Positions 34,535 through 43,039 of a DNA stretch of 64,000 bases are shown in pieces (position 1 is the first letter of the stretch; each line of letters opens with the position of its first letter). Both the position numbers and the translations under genes were made by a program. Under the pieces are notes generated by a model. It ran no database searches and was not told where the DNA came from. It saw only the letters and a list, made by a program, of their open reading frames with translations. This stretch comes from Hyphomicrobiales bacterium (GTDB lineage: Bacteria; Pseudomonadota; Alphaproteobacteria; Rhizobiales; Rhizobiaceae): positions 108,498-172,497 of the forward strand of contig UCJA01000018.1 of the NCBI GenBank assembly GCA_900472675.1. Reading direction: 5' to 3'.

Positions 34535-35488
34535 ATGACCGCAATCGAGCCGACCCCAGCGACTGTCCGCAAAATGCCTTCGAAATGGACGCGCCTGCGT
34601 CAGTCCGACCTCTGGTGGAGCTTCACCCATCACCCATCGGCAATCATTGCAGCAATCCTTTTGCTGGTTCTGATCTTCTCGGCATTTCTGGCGCCGTGGT
34701 TCACGGTGCAGAACCCCTACGACCTTGCCTCACTCGATCTGCTCAATGCCGAAATTCCGCCGATCTGGATGGCGGATGGCCAGTGGCCGTTCATTCTCGG
34801 CACCGATGTTCAGGGCCGCGACCTGCTGTCGGCCATCCTTTACGGCTCTCGTGCCTCGATCATCATCGGCGCCGCATCGGTTGCGGTCTCGCTGGTGATC
34901 GGCTCGACGCTCGGGCTGATTGCCGGCTATCACGGCAAATGGGCGGACAGCCTGCTGATGCGGGCGGGCGACGTGCTCCTGTCGATGCCGACCATGCTGA
35001 TCGCGATCCTCGTCTCGGCGCTCGCCCGACAGATGCTGCCGCCCTATTTGCGTGAAGCGGGAGCATCCGGCGTCATCGTCTTTGCGATCTCGCTGTCCGC
35101 CTGGGTGCAGTATGCCCGCACCGTCCGGGCGCAGACCATGGTCGAGCGCAACAAGGAATATGTCCAGGCGGCCCGGCTGATCCGGGTTCCGACATGGCGG
35201 ATCATGCTGAAACATATCCTGCCCAATACCACCACGCCGCTGCTGGTGACCGCGACCCTGAATTTCGGTCTCGGCATCCTGATCGAGGCGACGTTGTCCT
35301 TCCTTGGCGTCGGCATGCCGCCGGAGCAGCCGTCGCTCGGCACGCTGATCCGCATCGGCAACCAGTACCTGTTTTCCGGGCTTTGGTGGATCGTCCTGTT
35401 TCCCGGCCTGCAGCTCTGTCTGCTGGTCGTTTCCATCAACGTGCTCGGCGACTGGCTGCGCGACGCCCTTAACCCCAAACTGCGCTGA
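34535..35488 (+). CDS. ABC transporter permease (DppC type)
   Basis: This 317-residue DppC-type permease has a cytoplasmic N-terminal tail and a first helix at about residues 34-54. It also has the GTDVQGRDLLSAILYGSR motif, further helices and an EAA loop (QAARLIRVPTWRIMLKHILP). It completes the channel with the DppB-type partner. It is followed after nine bases by the first amidohydrolase gene, which places enzyme and importer on one transcript. Confidence 0.93.
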   Translation: MTAIEPTPATVRKMPSKWTRLRQSDLWWSFTHHPSAIIAAILLLVLIFSAFLAPWFTVQNPYDLASLDLLNAEIPPIWMADGQWPFILGTDVQGRDLLSAILYGSRASIIIGAASVAVSLVIGSTLGLIAGYHGKWADSLLMRAGDVLLSMPTMLIAILVSALARQMLPPYLREAGASGVIVFAISLSAWVQYARTVRAQTMVERNKEYVQAARLIRVPTWRIMLKHILPNTTTPLLVTATLNFGLGILIEATLSFLGVGMPPEQPSLGTLIRIGNQYLFSGLWWIVLFPGLQLCLLVVSINVLGDWLRDALNPKLR

Positions 35489-35497
35489 GGCATTCCG

Positions 35498-36691
35498 ATG
35501 AGCGATCTTCTTATTACCAACGCAAGACCGATGGGCGGCGCAAACGCCGATATCCTGATCAAGTACGGCCGGATCGCGGCGATCGGCTCTGATATCGTTG
35601 CCGAAGGTTTGGCCGTTGAAGATGCCGGTGGCCGCATTGCCATCCCTGGCCTCGTCGATGCGCATACCCATCTCGACAAATCGCTGCTCGGCTATCCCTG
35701 GTACAAGAACGAAGTCGGCCCCCGCCTGATCGACAAGATCGACAACGAGCGAAAGGTGAAGCGCGAATACGGGCTCGATGCGCATGTGCAGTCCATGCGC
35801 CAGTCGCTGCAATCGGTCGGCTATGGCACGACGCTGATCCGCACCCATGTCGATATCGATACCGACCAGGGTCTTGCAGCACTGGAAGGCGTGATGGAAA
35901 CACGCCGCCAGCTCGACGGCGTGGTCGAAATCGAAATCGTCGCCTTCCCGCAATCCGGCCTGATGCGCCGTCCGGGAACTGCCGAGCTGCTTGACCAGGC
36001 AATGACGATGGGTGCCGATCTGGTCGGCGGTCTCGACCCCTGCGGCATGGACCGCGACCCGAAGGCCCATCTCGACACGGTTTTCGCGATCGCCGAGAAA
36101 CACGGCAAGGGCATCGATATTCATCTGCACGAACTGGGCGAACTCGGTGCCTTTTCGATGGAAATGATCTTTGAGCGTATCCGCGCCATGGGCATGCAGG
36201 GCAAGGTCGCCGTCAGCCATGCCTTCTGCCTCGCCCTCCCCGACTGGAACATCTCGCAGGCGCTGATCGATACCTGCGCCGAGCTGGATGTGCCGATCCT
36301 GACGACCGCGCCGCCTTCCCGGGAAATACCGTCGCTGAAGCGGCTGCATTCGGCCGGCGTGCGCTTTGGCGCCGGTGTCGACGGGTTCCGCGATACCTGG
36401 GGCCCATACGGCAACGGCGACATGCTGGAACGCGCCATGCTGCTCGGCATGAAGAACAATCTGCGCCGCGACGATGAAATCGTCATGGCGCTCGACGTGT
36501 GCTCCACCGGAGGCGCTGCGGCCATGGACCGGCCGGCCCACGCGCTGGAAGTCGGCGGGCGCGGCGATGTCGTGCTGGTGGAGGGCGAGAGCGTCGGCGA
36601 GGCGATCGTTACGCATCAGCCGCGCAAACTGGTCGTCACCGCCGGCAACATCGTCGCGCTTGACGGCGCAAGCCTGCGAGCTCGGCCATGA
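35498..36691 (+). CDS. Amidohydrolase, cytosine-deaminase (CodA)-like, copy 1
   Basis: The 397-residue TIM-barrel metal hydrolase has all expected ligands: DAHTHLDKS (HxH, about residues 54-62), a histidine in DIHLHELGE, VAVSHAFC and the late aspartate in GVDGFRDTWGPYGNGDM. The last phrase is typical of CodA/atzB-like deaminases. It should hydrolyse a C-N bond in a ring or amide in the cytoplasm. It is related to the gene at 40183, the operon's last, so they are probably paralogues acting on successive or similar substrates. It overlaps the next gene by four bases. Confidence 0.9.
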   Translation: MSDLLITNARPMGGANADILIKYGRIAAIGSDIVAEGLAVEDAGGRIAIPGLVDAHTHLDKSLLGYPWYKNEVGPRLIDKIDNERKVKREYGLDAHVQSMRQSLQSVGYGTTLIRTHVDIDTDQGLAALEGVMETRRQLDGVVEIEIVAFPQSGLMRRPGTAELLDQAMTMGADLVGGLDPCGMDRDPKAHLDTVFAIAEKHGKGIDIHLHELGELGAFSMEMIFERIRAMGMQGKVAVSHAFCLALPDWNISQALIDTCAELDVPILTTAPPSREIPSLKRLHSAGVRFGAGVDGFRDTWGPYGNGDMLERAMLLGMKNNLRRDDEIVMALDVCSTGGAAAMDRPAHALEVGGRGDVVLVEGESVGEAIVTHQPRKLVVTAGNIVALDGASLRARP

Positions 36692-38184
36692 CGATGGCAG
36701 ATTGGTCCGCACTCCCGCTTGGCAAACGTCCCGCCGGTCGCTGGGCGCTTGCCGCACGCTTCGTCATTGCCGATCTGCCGCAGGGCCGGCGCCTGATCGA
36801 AAACGGTGAGGTGGTGATCGAGAACGACCGCATCATCTGGGTTGGGCATCGGTTTGAAGGCGACGTGGCCGCCCGTTACGATATGGGCGAAGCGCTGATC
36901 GGTCCCGGCTTTGTCGATCTCGATGCCCTGTCCGATCTCGACACCACGGTGCTCGCCATGGACAACCAGCCGGGCTGGAAAAAAGGCCGCGTCTGGCCGG
37001 CAGATTATGCAGCGCACGCCTGTGAAATGTACACGGCCGAAGAGCTGGCGTTCCAGAAGCGCTACGCGTTTGCGCAACTGCTTCTCAACGGCATCACCTC
37101 GGCACTGCCGATAGCTTCGCTGTTTTATCGCTCCTGGGGTGAGACCGTTGCCGAATTCGAGGCCGCCGCATCCGCTGCTGACGATCTCGGGCTTCGCGTG
37201 TGGCTGGGGCCGGCCTATCGCACCGGCGGCGTGATCCTCGACGAGCAGGGCGCGATGCAGCCGGTGTTCGATGAGGAACGCGGACTGGCAGAACTTGCCG
37301 AAGCCGCAGCCTTTGCCGGCAGAGTGCACGGCACAGCCAGCGGCCTGATCTCTGGAATGTTCGCACCGGATAGGGTCGAGACCTGCACCGAAGCGCTGCT
37401 GCGAAAGACATTTGCGCATGCAGACGAGATGGACATGCCGGTGCGCCTGCATATGGCGCAGGGCGAGATGGAATTGCAGACCCTCCGCCGCCTTCAGGGC
37501 GTGACCGCTCCGCACTGGCTCGACAATCTCGGACTTCTCTCCACCCGCCTGATCGCGCCGCATGCAACCGTCGCGACCGAGGACGATCTTGCTCGCTATG
37601 CCGCAAACGGCGTGACCGTTGCCCATTGTCCGCTGGTTTCGGCGCGTCACGGATCGTCGCTCAAATCGTTCTCCGGTCTGAGCGCAAAGGGCATCCGCAT
37701 CGGCATGGGCACAGATACGGCGCCGCCCGACATGGTGCTGAACATGGCCGTGGGTCTGATGGCCAACAGGATTGCCGAGGGCAGCAATACTGCGGGCTCA
37801 GCTGCAGAATTCTACGACGCCGCGACACTTGCCGGTGCCGACGCTCTCAACCGCGCAGATCTCGGCCGTATCGCGCCTGGCGCCAAGGCCGATATCGCCG
37901 TGTTCGACATGGCCGACCGGATGGTTGCACCGCGCATCGATCCGATCCAGACGCTGGTCTATGGCGCCACCAGCCGCGTCACGCGCGCGACAATCGTCGA
38001 TGGCCGGCTTTCGATGCGCGACGGTCAAGTGGCGGGCATGGATCTGAACCATGCACGAGACCAGGCGCAGGCGCAGTTCAATCGGTTAGTGGCGCGCTAT
38101 CCCGAGCGCACCTTTGGCCATCCGCCGGTGGAGGAGATCTTTCCGCCAAGCTATCCCTCCTTGCAGAGCGAGCCGTCGTCATGA
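36688..38184 (+). CDS. Amidohydrolase-like protein lacking the HxH motif
   Basis: The 498-residue protein has the architecture of ATZ/TRZ and guanine-deaminase-type amidohydrolases, including a composite beta-sandwich at both ends and late ligands H255 (LHMAQGE), H292 (APHATV) and D343 (GTDTAPPD). At the first strand, where GFVDxHxH is expected, it reads GFVDLDALSDLD. Both metal-binding histidines are replaced (D79, L81). Either it binds metal differently or it has lost classical activity. It overlaps the first amidohydrolase and the following ATPase by four bases each, so it is firmly in the operon and under the same control. Confidence 0.85.
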   Translation: MTMADWSALPLGKRPAGRWALAARFVIADLPQGRRLIENGEVVIENDRIIWVGHRFEGDVAARYDMGEALIGPGFVDLDALSDLDTTVLAMDNQPGWKKGRVWPADYAAHACEMYTAEELAFQKRYAFAQLLLNGITSALPIASLFYRSWGETVAEFEAAASAADDLGLRVWLGPAYRTGGVILDEQGAMQPVFDEERGLAELAEAAAFAGRVHGTASGLISGMFAPDRVETCTEALLRKTFAHADEMDMPVRLHMAQGEMELQTLRRLQGVTAPHWLDNLGLLSTRLIAPHATVATEDDLARYAANGVTVAHCPLVSARHGSSLKSFSGLSAKGIRIGMGTDTAPPDMVLNMAVGLMANRIAEGSNTAGSAAEFYDAATLAGADALNRADLGRIAPGAKADIAVFDMADRMVAPRIDPIQTLVYGATSRVTRATIVDGRLSMRDGQVAGMDLNHARDQAQAQFNRLVARYPERTFGHPPVEEIFPPSYPSLQSEPSS

Positions 38185-39167
38185 ACCCCGCCAGCCACTC
38201 TCCCGCACTTGAAGTCAAAGGCCTTTCGGTCGAGTTTCCAACCCGCAGGGGCATGCTGACGGCGCTTTCGGATGTGTCGCTGACGATCGCGCGCGGCGAA
38301 ATTCTTGGCGTGGTCGGTGAGTCCGGCGCCGGAAAGTCGATGACCGGCATGGCCGTGCTCGGCCTGCTCGAACCGCCCGGCCGCGTCTGCGCCGGCGAAA
38401 TCCACATTGGCGGCAAACGGACCGACAATCTCGACAATGACCAGATGGAAAGCGTGCGCGGTCGTATGGTCGGGGCGATATTCCAGGATCCTCTGACCTC
38501 GCTCAATCCGCTGTTTTCCGTCGGCCAGCAATTGATCGAGACGATCCGGCTGCATTCCGACCGAAGCCGGGCCGACGCCCGCGCCCATGGCATCCACCTG
38601 CTGAAACAGGTCGGCATTCCCGGTGCCGACGAGCGCATCGATCACTATCCGCACCAGTTTTCCGGCGGCATGCGCCAGCGGGTGGTGATTGCTTTGGCCC
38701 TTGCCGGCAATCCGCAGCTGATCATCGCCGACGAGCCGACGACAGCGCTCGACGTCTCGATCCAGGCGCAGATTACCACGCTTTTGCGCCGGCTGTGCCG
38801 CGAACAGGGGGCCGGCGTCATGCTCGTCACCCACGACATGGGCATCATTGCCGAAACAGCCGATCGGGTCGCGGTCATGTATGCCGGCCGCATCATCGAG
38901 ATCGGTTCGGTCGAGGATGTTCTCGCCCGGCCGAAACATCCTTATACGCGGGGTCTTATGGGATCCATCCCGGCACTTGGCGCCCGTGTCGAGCGCCTGA
39001 CGCAGATCGATGGGTCGATGCCGCGGCTGAATGCCATTCCGCCGGGCTGTGCGTTCAATCCGCGCTGTTCCGCCGTCGGCCCGCGCTGTCTTAAGGCCCG
39101 CCCGGTGCTGGTGCCCGAGGCACAGGGCGCCGTCGCCTGCTTTATCCATCACGGAGGTGTGGCATGA
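38181..39167 (+). CDS. ABC transporter ATP-binding protein (DppD type)
   Basis: An ATPase of about 328 residues with GESGAGKS (Walker A), the signature FSGGMRQRV and LIIADEPTTALD. A C-terminal cysteine-containing oligopeptide-transporter domain (GCAFNPRC) follows. ATG at 38181 overlaps the preceding stop; a longer reading from 37626 is a shadow of the amidohydrolase. It pairs with the next ATPase to drive the importer and overlaps it by four bases (ATGA). Confidence 0.94.
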   Translation: MNPASHSPALEVKGLSVEFPTRRGMLTALSDVSLTIARGEILGVVGESGAGKSMTGMAVLGLLEPPGRVCAGEIHIGGKRTDNLDNDQMESVRGRMVGAIFQDPLTSLNPLFSVGQQLIETIRLHSDRSRADARAHGIHLLKQVGIPGADERIDHYPHQFSGGMRQRVVIALALAGNPQLIIADEPTTALDVSIQAQITTLLRRLCREQGAGVMLVTHDMGIIAETADRVAVMYAGRIIEIGSVEDVLARPKHPYTRGLMGSIPALGARVERLTQIDGSMPRLNAIPPGCAFNPRCSAVGPRCLKARPVLVPEAQGAVACFIHHGGVA

Positions 39168-40144
39168 GAAGCTCTGAGAACGCTCTCGAGGTCGATCAGC
39201 TGACGCGGGTTTTCGATGTCTCGTCGCCGTGGCTGAACCGGATGATCGAGCGCAAGCCGAAGCGCTACCTGCGTGCCGTGCAGGACGTTACATTCACTGT
39301 CCAGAAGGGCCGCTGCCTGGCGCTGGTCGGCGAGTCCGGCTGCGGAAAATCGACCGTGGCGCGGCTGGTGACCGGTCTCTACGATCCGACCGAAGGCGCC
39401 ATCGTTTTTGCGCCGGCTCGCAAGGGCCTCCGGATTGGCAGGCCGATGGAAGCGCAGATGATCTTCCAGGATCCGCATGCCAGCCTCAATCCACGCTGGC
39501 GCGTCGGCGACATCGTTGCCGAACCGATCCGCGAATTCGGCCTGCGCGACACGGCAGAAGAGGTCGATGTACGCGTCGCGGACCTCCTGAAGATCGTCGG
39601 TCTCTCACCTGACGACAGCCGGCGCTATCCGCACGAATTCTCCGGCGGCCAGCGGCAACGCATCTCGATTGCCAGGGCTCTGGCGAGCGAGCCCGAATTC
39701 CTGGTCTGTGACGAACCGACATCAGCGCTCGACGTCTCGGTGCAGGCGCAGATCCTCAACCTGATGCGCAGCCTGCAGGACGAACTTGGCCTCACCTATC
39801 TGTTCATCAGCCACAACCTCGCCGTCGTACGCCACATGGCAGACCGGATCGCGGTGATGTATCTCGGTCGGATCGTCGAGGAGGCTGACACGGAAGCCCT
39901 GTTTGGCGATCCGCAGCATCCCTATACGCAGCTCCTGCTACAGACGATCCCCGACGTTGCCGCGCCCAATCGCGACCGCGAACTGATGGGAGGCGAACCT
40001 CCGAGCCCGCTCGATCCGCCCAAGGGCTGCGCCTTTCACCCGCGTTGTCCCCTGGCGGCTGACATCTGCAGTCGCGAGGCGCCGCCATCGCGCGATCGCC
40101 ACGGCGGCGGTGTCGTTGCCTGCCACATGGCGCCGTCCACCTGA
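39164..40144 (+). CDS. ABC transporter ATP-binding protein (DppF type)
   Basis: The 326-residue second ATPase has GESGCGKST, FSGGQRQRI and FLVCDEPTSALD, and ends with the cysteine motif GCAFHPRCPLAADIC seen in DppF/OppF proteins. Together with the DppD-type protein it energises import. The next gene, an amidohydrolase, starts 38 bases later. Confidence 0.94.
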   Translation: MRSSENALEVDQLTRVFDVSSPWLNRMIERKPKRYLRAVQDVTFTVQKGRCLALVGESGCGKSTVARLVTGLYDPTEGAIVFAPARKGLRIGRPMEAQMIFQDPHASLNPRWRVGDIVAEPIREFGLRDTAEEVDVRVADLLKIVGLSPDDSRRYPHEFSGGQRQRISIARALASEPEFLVCDEPTSALDVSVQAQILNLMRSLQDELGLTYLFISHNLAVVRHMADRIAVMYLGRIVEEADTEALFGDPQHPYTQLLLQTIPDVAAPNRDRELMGGEPPSPLDPPKGCAFHPRCPLAADICSREAPPSRDRHGGGVVACHMAPST

Positions 40145-40182
40145 ACTCGCATCGAACGACAAAAAAACATTCGAGGAAGCCC

Positions 40183-41391
40183 ATGACCACAAGCAACACG
40201 GTTTTCACCAATGCCAAACTGGCTGACGGCATTCTGCGCGACATCCTTGTCGAGAACGGTCGCATCACGTCGATCGAGGCCGCCGGTTCGGGACAGGCGT
40301 CCGGCCATGTCGTCGACATCGCCGGCGAGTTGCTGGTCCCGGGCTTTGTCGAAGGCCATATCCATCTCGACACGAGTTTCTACGGCGATAAATGGATGCC
40401 GCATCGACCCTGCACCAACGGTTTCGACGTGCATGAGCGGGTCGCCTTCCAAGCGGAAAACATGGCGGCGGCGGCTCCCATGGACAAGCGCGCCCGCGAC
40501 CAGCTCAACCTCTGCATTGCCAATGGCACACTTGCCATGCGCAGCCACATCATGGTCGATGGCTCGGTCGGGTTGAAGTCGCTCGAAACCATTCTTGCAG
40601 TCCGTGAAGACTACAAGGATCTGATCGATATCCAGCTGGTCGCCTTCCCGCAGAGCGGCATCCTCAAAAGCCCCGGCACGCCGGAGCTGCTCGATGAAGC
40701 CATCAGGCTTGGTGCCGATCTGGTCGGCGGGCTCGATCCGGCCAGCTTCGACCGCGACGTCAACGGCCATCTCGATGTGGTCTTCGGCCTTGCCGAAAAG
40801 CATGGTGTCGATGTCGACATTCATCTGCACGATGCGGGCAGCATGGGTGCTTTCACCATCGAAGAAATCTGTGCCCGCACGGTGGCACTCGGCATGCAGG
40901 GCCATGTGGCCGTCAGCCATGCCTACGGACTTGGCGACCTCGGCGCTGACGCGGCGCGAAAAATTGCTGCGACGATTGCGAGAAGCGGCGTTTCGATCAT
41001 GACCAATGCGCCGGGCAACCATGTTTTCCCGCCGGTCGCTCTGCTGCGCTCCGAAGGCGTCACCGTGTTCAGCGGCAGCGACAATATTCGCGATAGCTGG
41101 TGGCCCTATGGCGACGGAGACATGCTGCACCGGGCGGAAATCATCGGCTACCGATCGGGCTTCTACACCGACGAGGACCTGAAGGCGGTGTTCGACATCG
41201 TCACCTCCGAAAGCGCTAAGGCGCTGCGGATCGAGGACTACGGCATCAAGGTCGGCGGAAGAGCGGATTTCGTGACGTTGGCTGCCGCTAACATTCCAGA
41301 AGCGGTCGTCTCGCTTCCGAGAGCACGAAGAGTGTTCAAGCTGGGACGATTAATCGAAACAGATAAATTCCGCTATCAAGCAGCTCCATAG
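40183..41391 (+). CDS. Amidohydrolase, cytosine-deaminase (CodA)-like, copy 2
   Basis: The 402-residue enzyme keeps GHIHLDTSF (HxH), RSHIMVD, DIHLHDAG, VAVSHAYGLGD and the SGSDNIRDSWWPYGDGDM region with its metal aspartate. The overall layout matches the gene at 35498. It should be an active metal-dependent deaminase or amidase. As last gene of the operon it is followed by an 18-base imperfect inverted repeat likely to end transcription. Substrate unknown; pyrimidines, creatinine-like rings and triazine derivatives are possible classes. Confidence 0.9.
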   Translation: MTTSNTVFTNAKLADGILRDILVENGRITSIEAAGSGQASGHVVDIAGELLVPGFVEGHIHLDTSFYGDKWMPHRPCTNGFDVHERVAFQAENMAAAAPMDKRARDQLNLCIANGTLAMRSHIMVDGSVGLKSLETILAVREDYKDLIDIQLVAFPQSGILKSPGTPELLDEAIRLGADLVGGLDPASFDRDVNGHLDVVFGLAEKHGVDVDIHLHDAGSMGAFTIEEICARTVALGMQGHVAVSHAYGLGDLGADAARKIAATIARSGVSIMTNAPGNHVFPPVALLRSEGVTVFSGSDNIRDSWWPYGDGDMLHRAEIIGYRSGFYTDEDLKAVFDIVTSESAKALRIEDYGIKVGGRADFVTLAAANIPEAVVSLPRARRVFKLGRLIETDKFRYQAAP

Positions 41392-41410
41392 TCGCCACGG
41401 TCGCCTCTAA

Positions 41411-41467
41411 CCTACCTCCAATCGTTGTCACCAGAAAGCCGTTGCATATTGACAATACGATTAGGTA
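41411..41467. terminator. Imperfect long hairpin at the end of the amidohydrolase operon
   Basis: Arms CTACCTCCAATCGTTGTC (41411-41428) and GACAATACGATTAGGTAG (41450-41467) pair with two small bulges around a 21-base loop. It lies 19 bases after the operon's last stop and before minus-strand genes, so a terminator is the simplest reading. Confidence 0.45.
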
Positions 41468-41491
41468 GCCGCTGGATGCGCCTTCGAGCAA

Positions 41492-41755
41492 CTACGACGG
41501 CCGTACAGATCGTATCAGCGTCCACGTCCGACAACATGCAATGTCGAACTGTCCGATACCGTAATGCTCGAGCGCGCCGACTCCACGACAGGTGGCATAG
41601 ATCTCCTGGTCGGTCACGCCGGGCTTCGTCACATGGTAGGCCGCCTGCGTGGCAATGCTGACGAGTTGGGCGGCGGCCAGAAACATCTGGATCTCGCAGA
41701 CCGAGCGCACCTTCTGCATGCGGTCCAGAATGGCATTGTCGGCTACGAACTTCAT
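41492..41755 (-). pseudogene. Truncated M24-family (creatinase/aminopeptidase P-like) fragment
   Basis: An 87-codon frame starts at an ATG that overlaps the LacI stop (TAATG). It reads MQKVRSVCEIQMFLAAAQLV and later AAYHVTKPGVTDQEIYATCR. This corresponds to the entry of the M24 catalytic domain (RxVKSxxEIxxLRxAA.....KPGVTExEI). The metal-binding remainder is missing, so it cannot be an active peptidase or creatinase. The end runs into unrelated sequence. It is probably the relic of a gene that was transcribed with the LacI regulator. Confidence 0.6.
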
Positions 41756-42807
41756 TAAGAACTCAGACTCACGTGAAGATGATCCAAATCTGTCTTTAGA
41801 GTTGGTGGTGCGGTGGAATTTCCGATCGACAGCCGTGGGACAAGAACACTTTCCCGTGGGGCGATGGGAATGGGAGAGGTCGCCTCGACCCGATCCAGAA
41901 GATAGTCGGCCGAGATCTGCGCGATCTGCTCGATGTCCTGCAGAACCATGGTCAGCTTTGGCTGGATCACGGCACTCCACGGAATATCGTCGATGGTCGC
42001 CAATGATACGTCCTGCGGGCAGGAATAGCCCAGCTCCTGGATCGCCTGAAGCGCACCCAGCGCCATCATGTTGCTGGCAGCTAGGATCGCCGTCGGCTTG
42101 TCCCGGCGGGTCATCAGGCGCATCGTCTGCGCATAGCTCTCGGTATCCCGATAGCGACCATCCACCAGCAGGCCTTCATCCACCTGCAGTCCCGCCGCCT
42201 GCATGGCCTCACGATAGCCTTCGACACGCTCGGCTGCAGTGTAGAGCTGAACAGGACCGGTGATCTGGGCAATGCGCCTATGGCCGAGGTTGATCAGGTG
42301 GTCTGTGAGCATCCGAGCCGCCATTCTTGTATCCGAGGCGACATAGTCAAGGTCTGCGCCGCGAAACCGATGGTCGACCATCACGATCGGCGTCTTGAAA
42401 CCGGCCAAGCGACGGCCATAGGCCGCACTACTCCCGTGCGGTGAAATCATCAGGCCGGCAATCCGCTGGGCGGTGAATTGGTCGAGCAATTCCAGTTCGC
42501 GTGCCGGATCGCCATCTGTATCGGCAACGATCATCAAGTACCCGCGCTCAAGGGCACGCTTCTCGACGGATTTGAGCAGCCTGCCGAAGAAGGGGCTGGA
42601 GATATCACCGACCAGCACACCAATCATCCGCGAGCGTCCCCGCTTCAGACTTTGCGCCAAGGGATTGGGCCGGTAGCCAAGCAGATCGGCCGCCTTCCAG
42701 ATGCGCTGGGCGGTATCCGGACTGACACGCTCGGGGTTCGCGAAGGTCAGAGAGACTGTGGAAATCGAAACCCCTGCGCTTTGCGCAACATCCTTGATGG
42801 TCGCCAT
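41755..42807 (-). CDS. LacI-family regulator of the CUT1/GH95 operon
   Basis: The 350-residue protein has a LacI helix-turn-helix (ATIKDVAQSAGVSISTVSLT, residues 2-21), hinge helix (PNPLAQSLKRGR) and a sugar-binding core. It is divergent from the sugar-importer operon beginning at 43040 and probably represses it. Candidate half-sites in the 232-base gap include TCGAATTGTTTCGA at 42816. Its stop overlaps the start of an M24 fragment. The effector is presumably the imported oligosaccharide or its product. Confidence 0.92.
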   Translation of the reverse strand: MATIKDVAQSAGVSISTVSLTFANPERVSPDTAQRIWKAADLLGYRPNPLAQSLKRGRSRMIGVLVGDISSPFFGRLLKSVEKRALERGYLMIVADTDGDPARELELLDQFTAQRIAGLMISPHGSSAAYGRRLAGFKTPIVMVDHRFRGADLDYVASDTRMAARMLTDHLINLGHRRIAQITGPVQLYTAAERVEGYREAMQAAGLQVDEGLLVDGRYRDTESYAQTMRLMTRRDKPTAILAASNMMALGALQAIQELGYSCPQDVSLATIDDIPWSAVIQPKLTMVLQDIEQIAQISADYLLDRVEATSPIPIAPRESVLVPRLSIGNSTAPPTLKTDLDHLHVSLSS

Positions 42808-42815
42808 GGTCCCTC

Positions 42816-42829
42816 TCGAATTGTTTCGA
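42816..42829. promoter_or_regulatory. LacI operator candidate
   Basis: TCGAATTGTTTCGA has five-base inverted ends nine bases upstream of the lacI-type start. The phrase GTTTCGATC inside it recurs at 42975-42983, 57 bases upstream of the importer's first gene. Modest support. Confidence 0.3.
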
Positions 42830-43039
42830 TCACCGCACTAACAGGATCATTGATCGATGATTGCCGAGAAATCAATTACTGAAATTTGAGCGCGTGAACT
42901 CACCTCCTGCGGGTCAATCCGTTCCCAGGGTCTTGACATTGATCATGATCCGATGGTTTTCTGACTATCGTAACGTTTCGATCGTGACACTCGTTCTGTG
43001 TGGGAGGCGGTCGAGGCACATTTGGAGGAGGAACCAAAT

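Noticed and set aside
34730..36757. Minus-strand open frame of 675 codons
   Set aside because: Antisense to the DppC-type permease and the first amidohydrolase. Aspartate/histidine/arginine-rich shadow.
37626..38180. Upstream extension of the DppD-type ATPase
   Set aside because: The extension is an off-frame reading of the amidohydrolase. The ATG at 38181 overlaps the previous stop in the usual ATGA manner.
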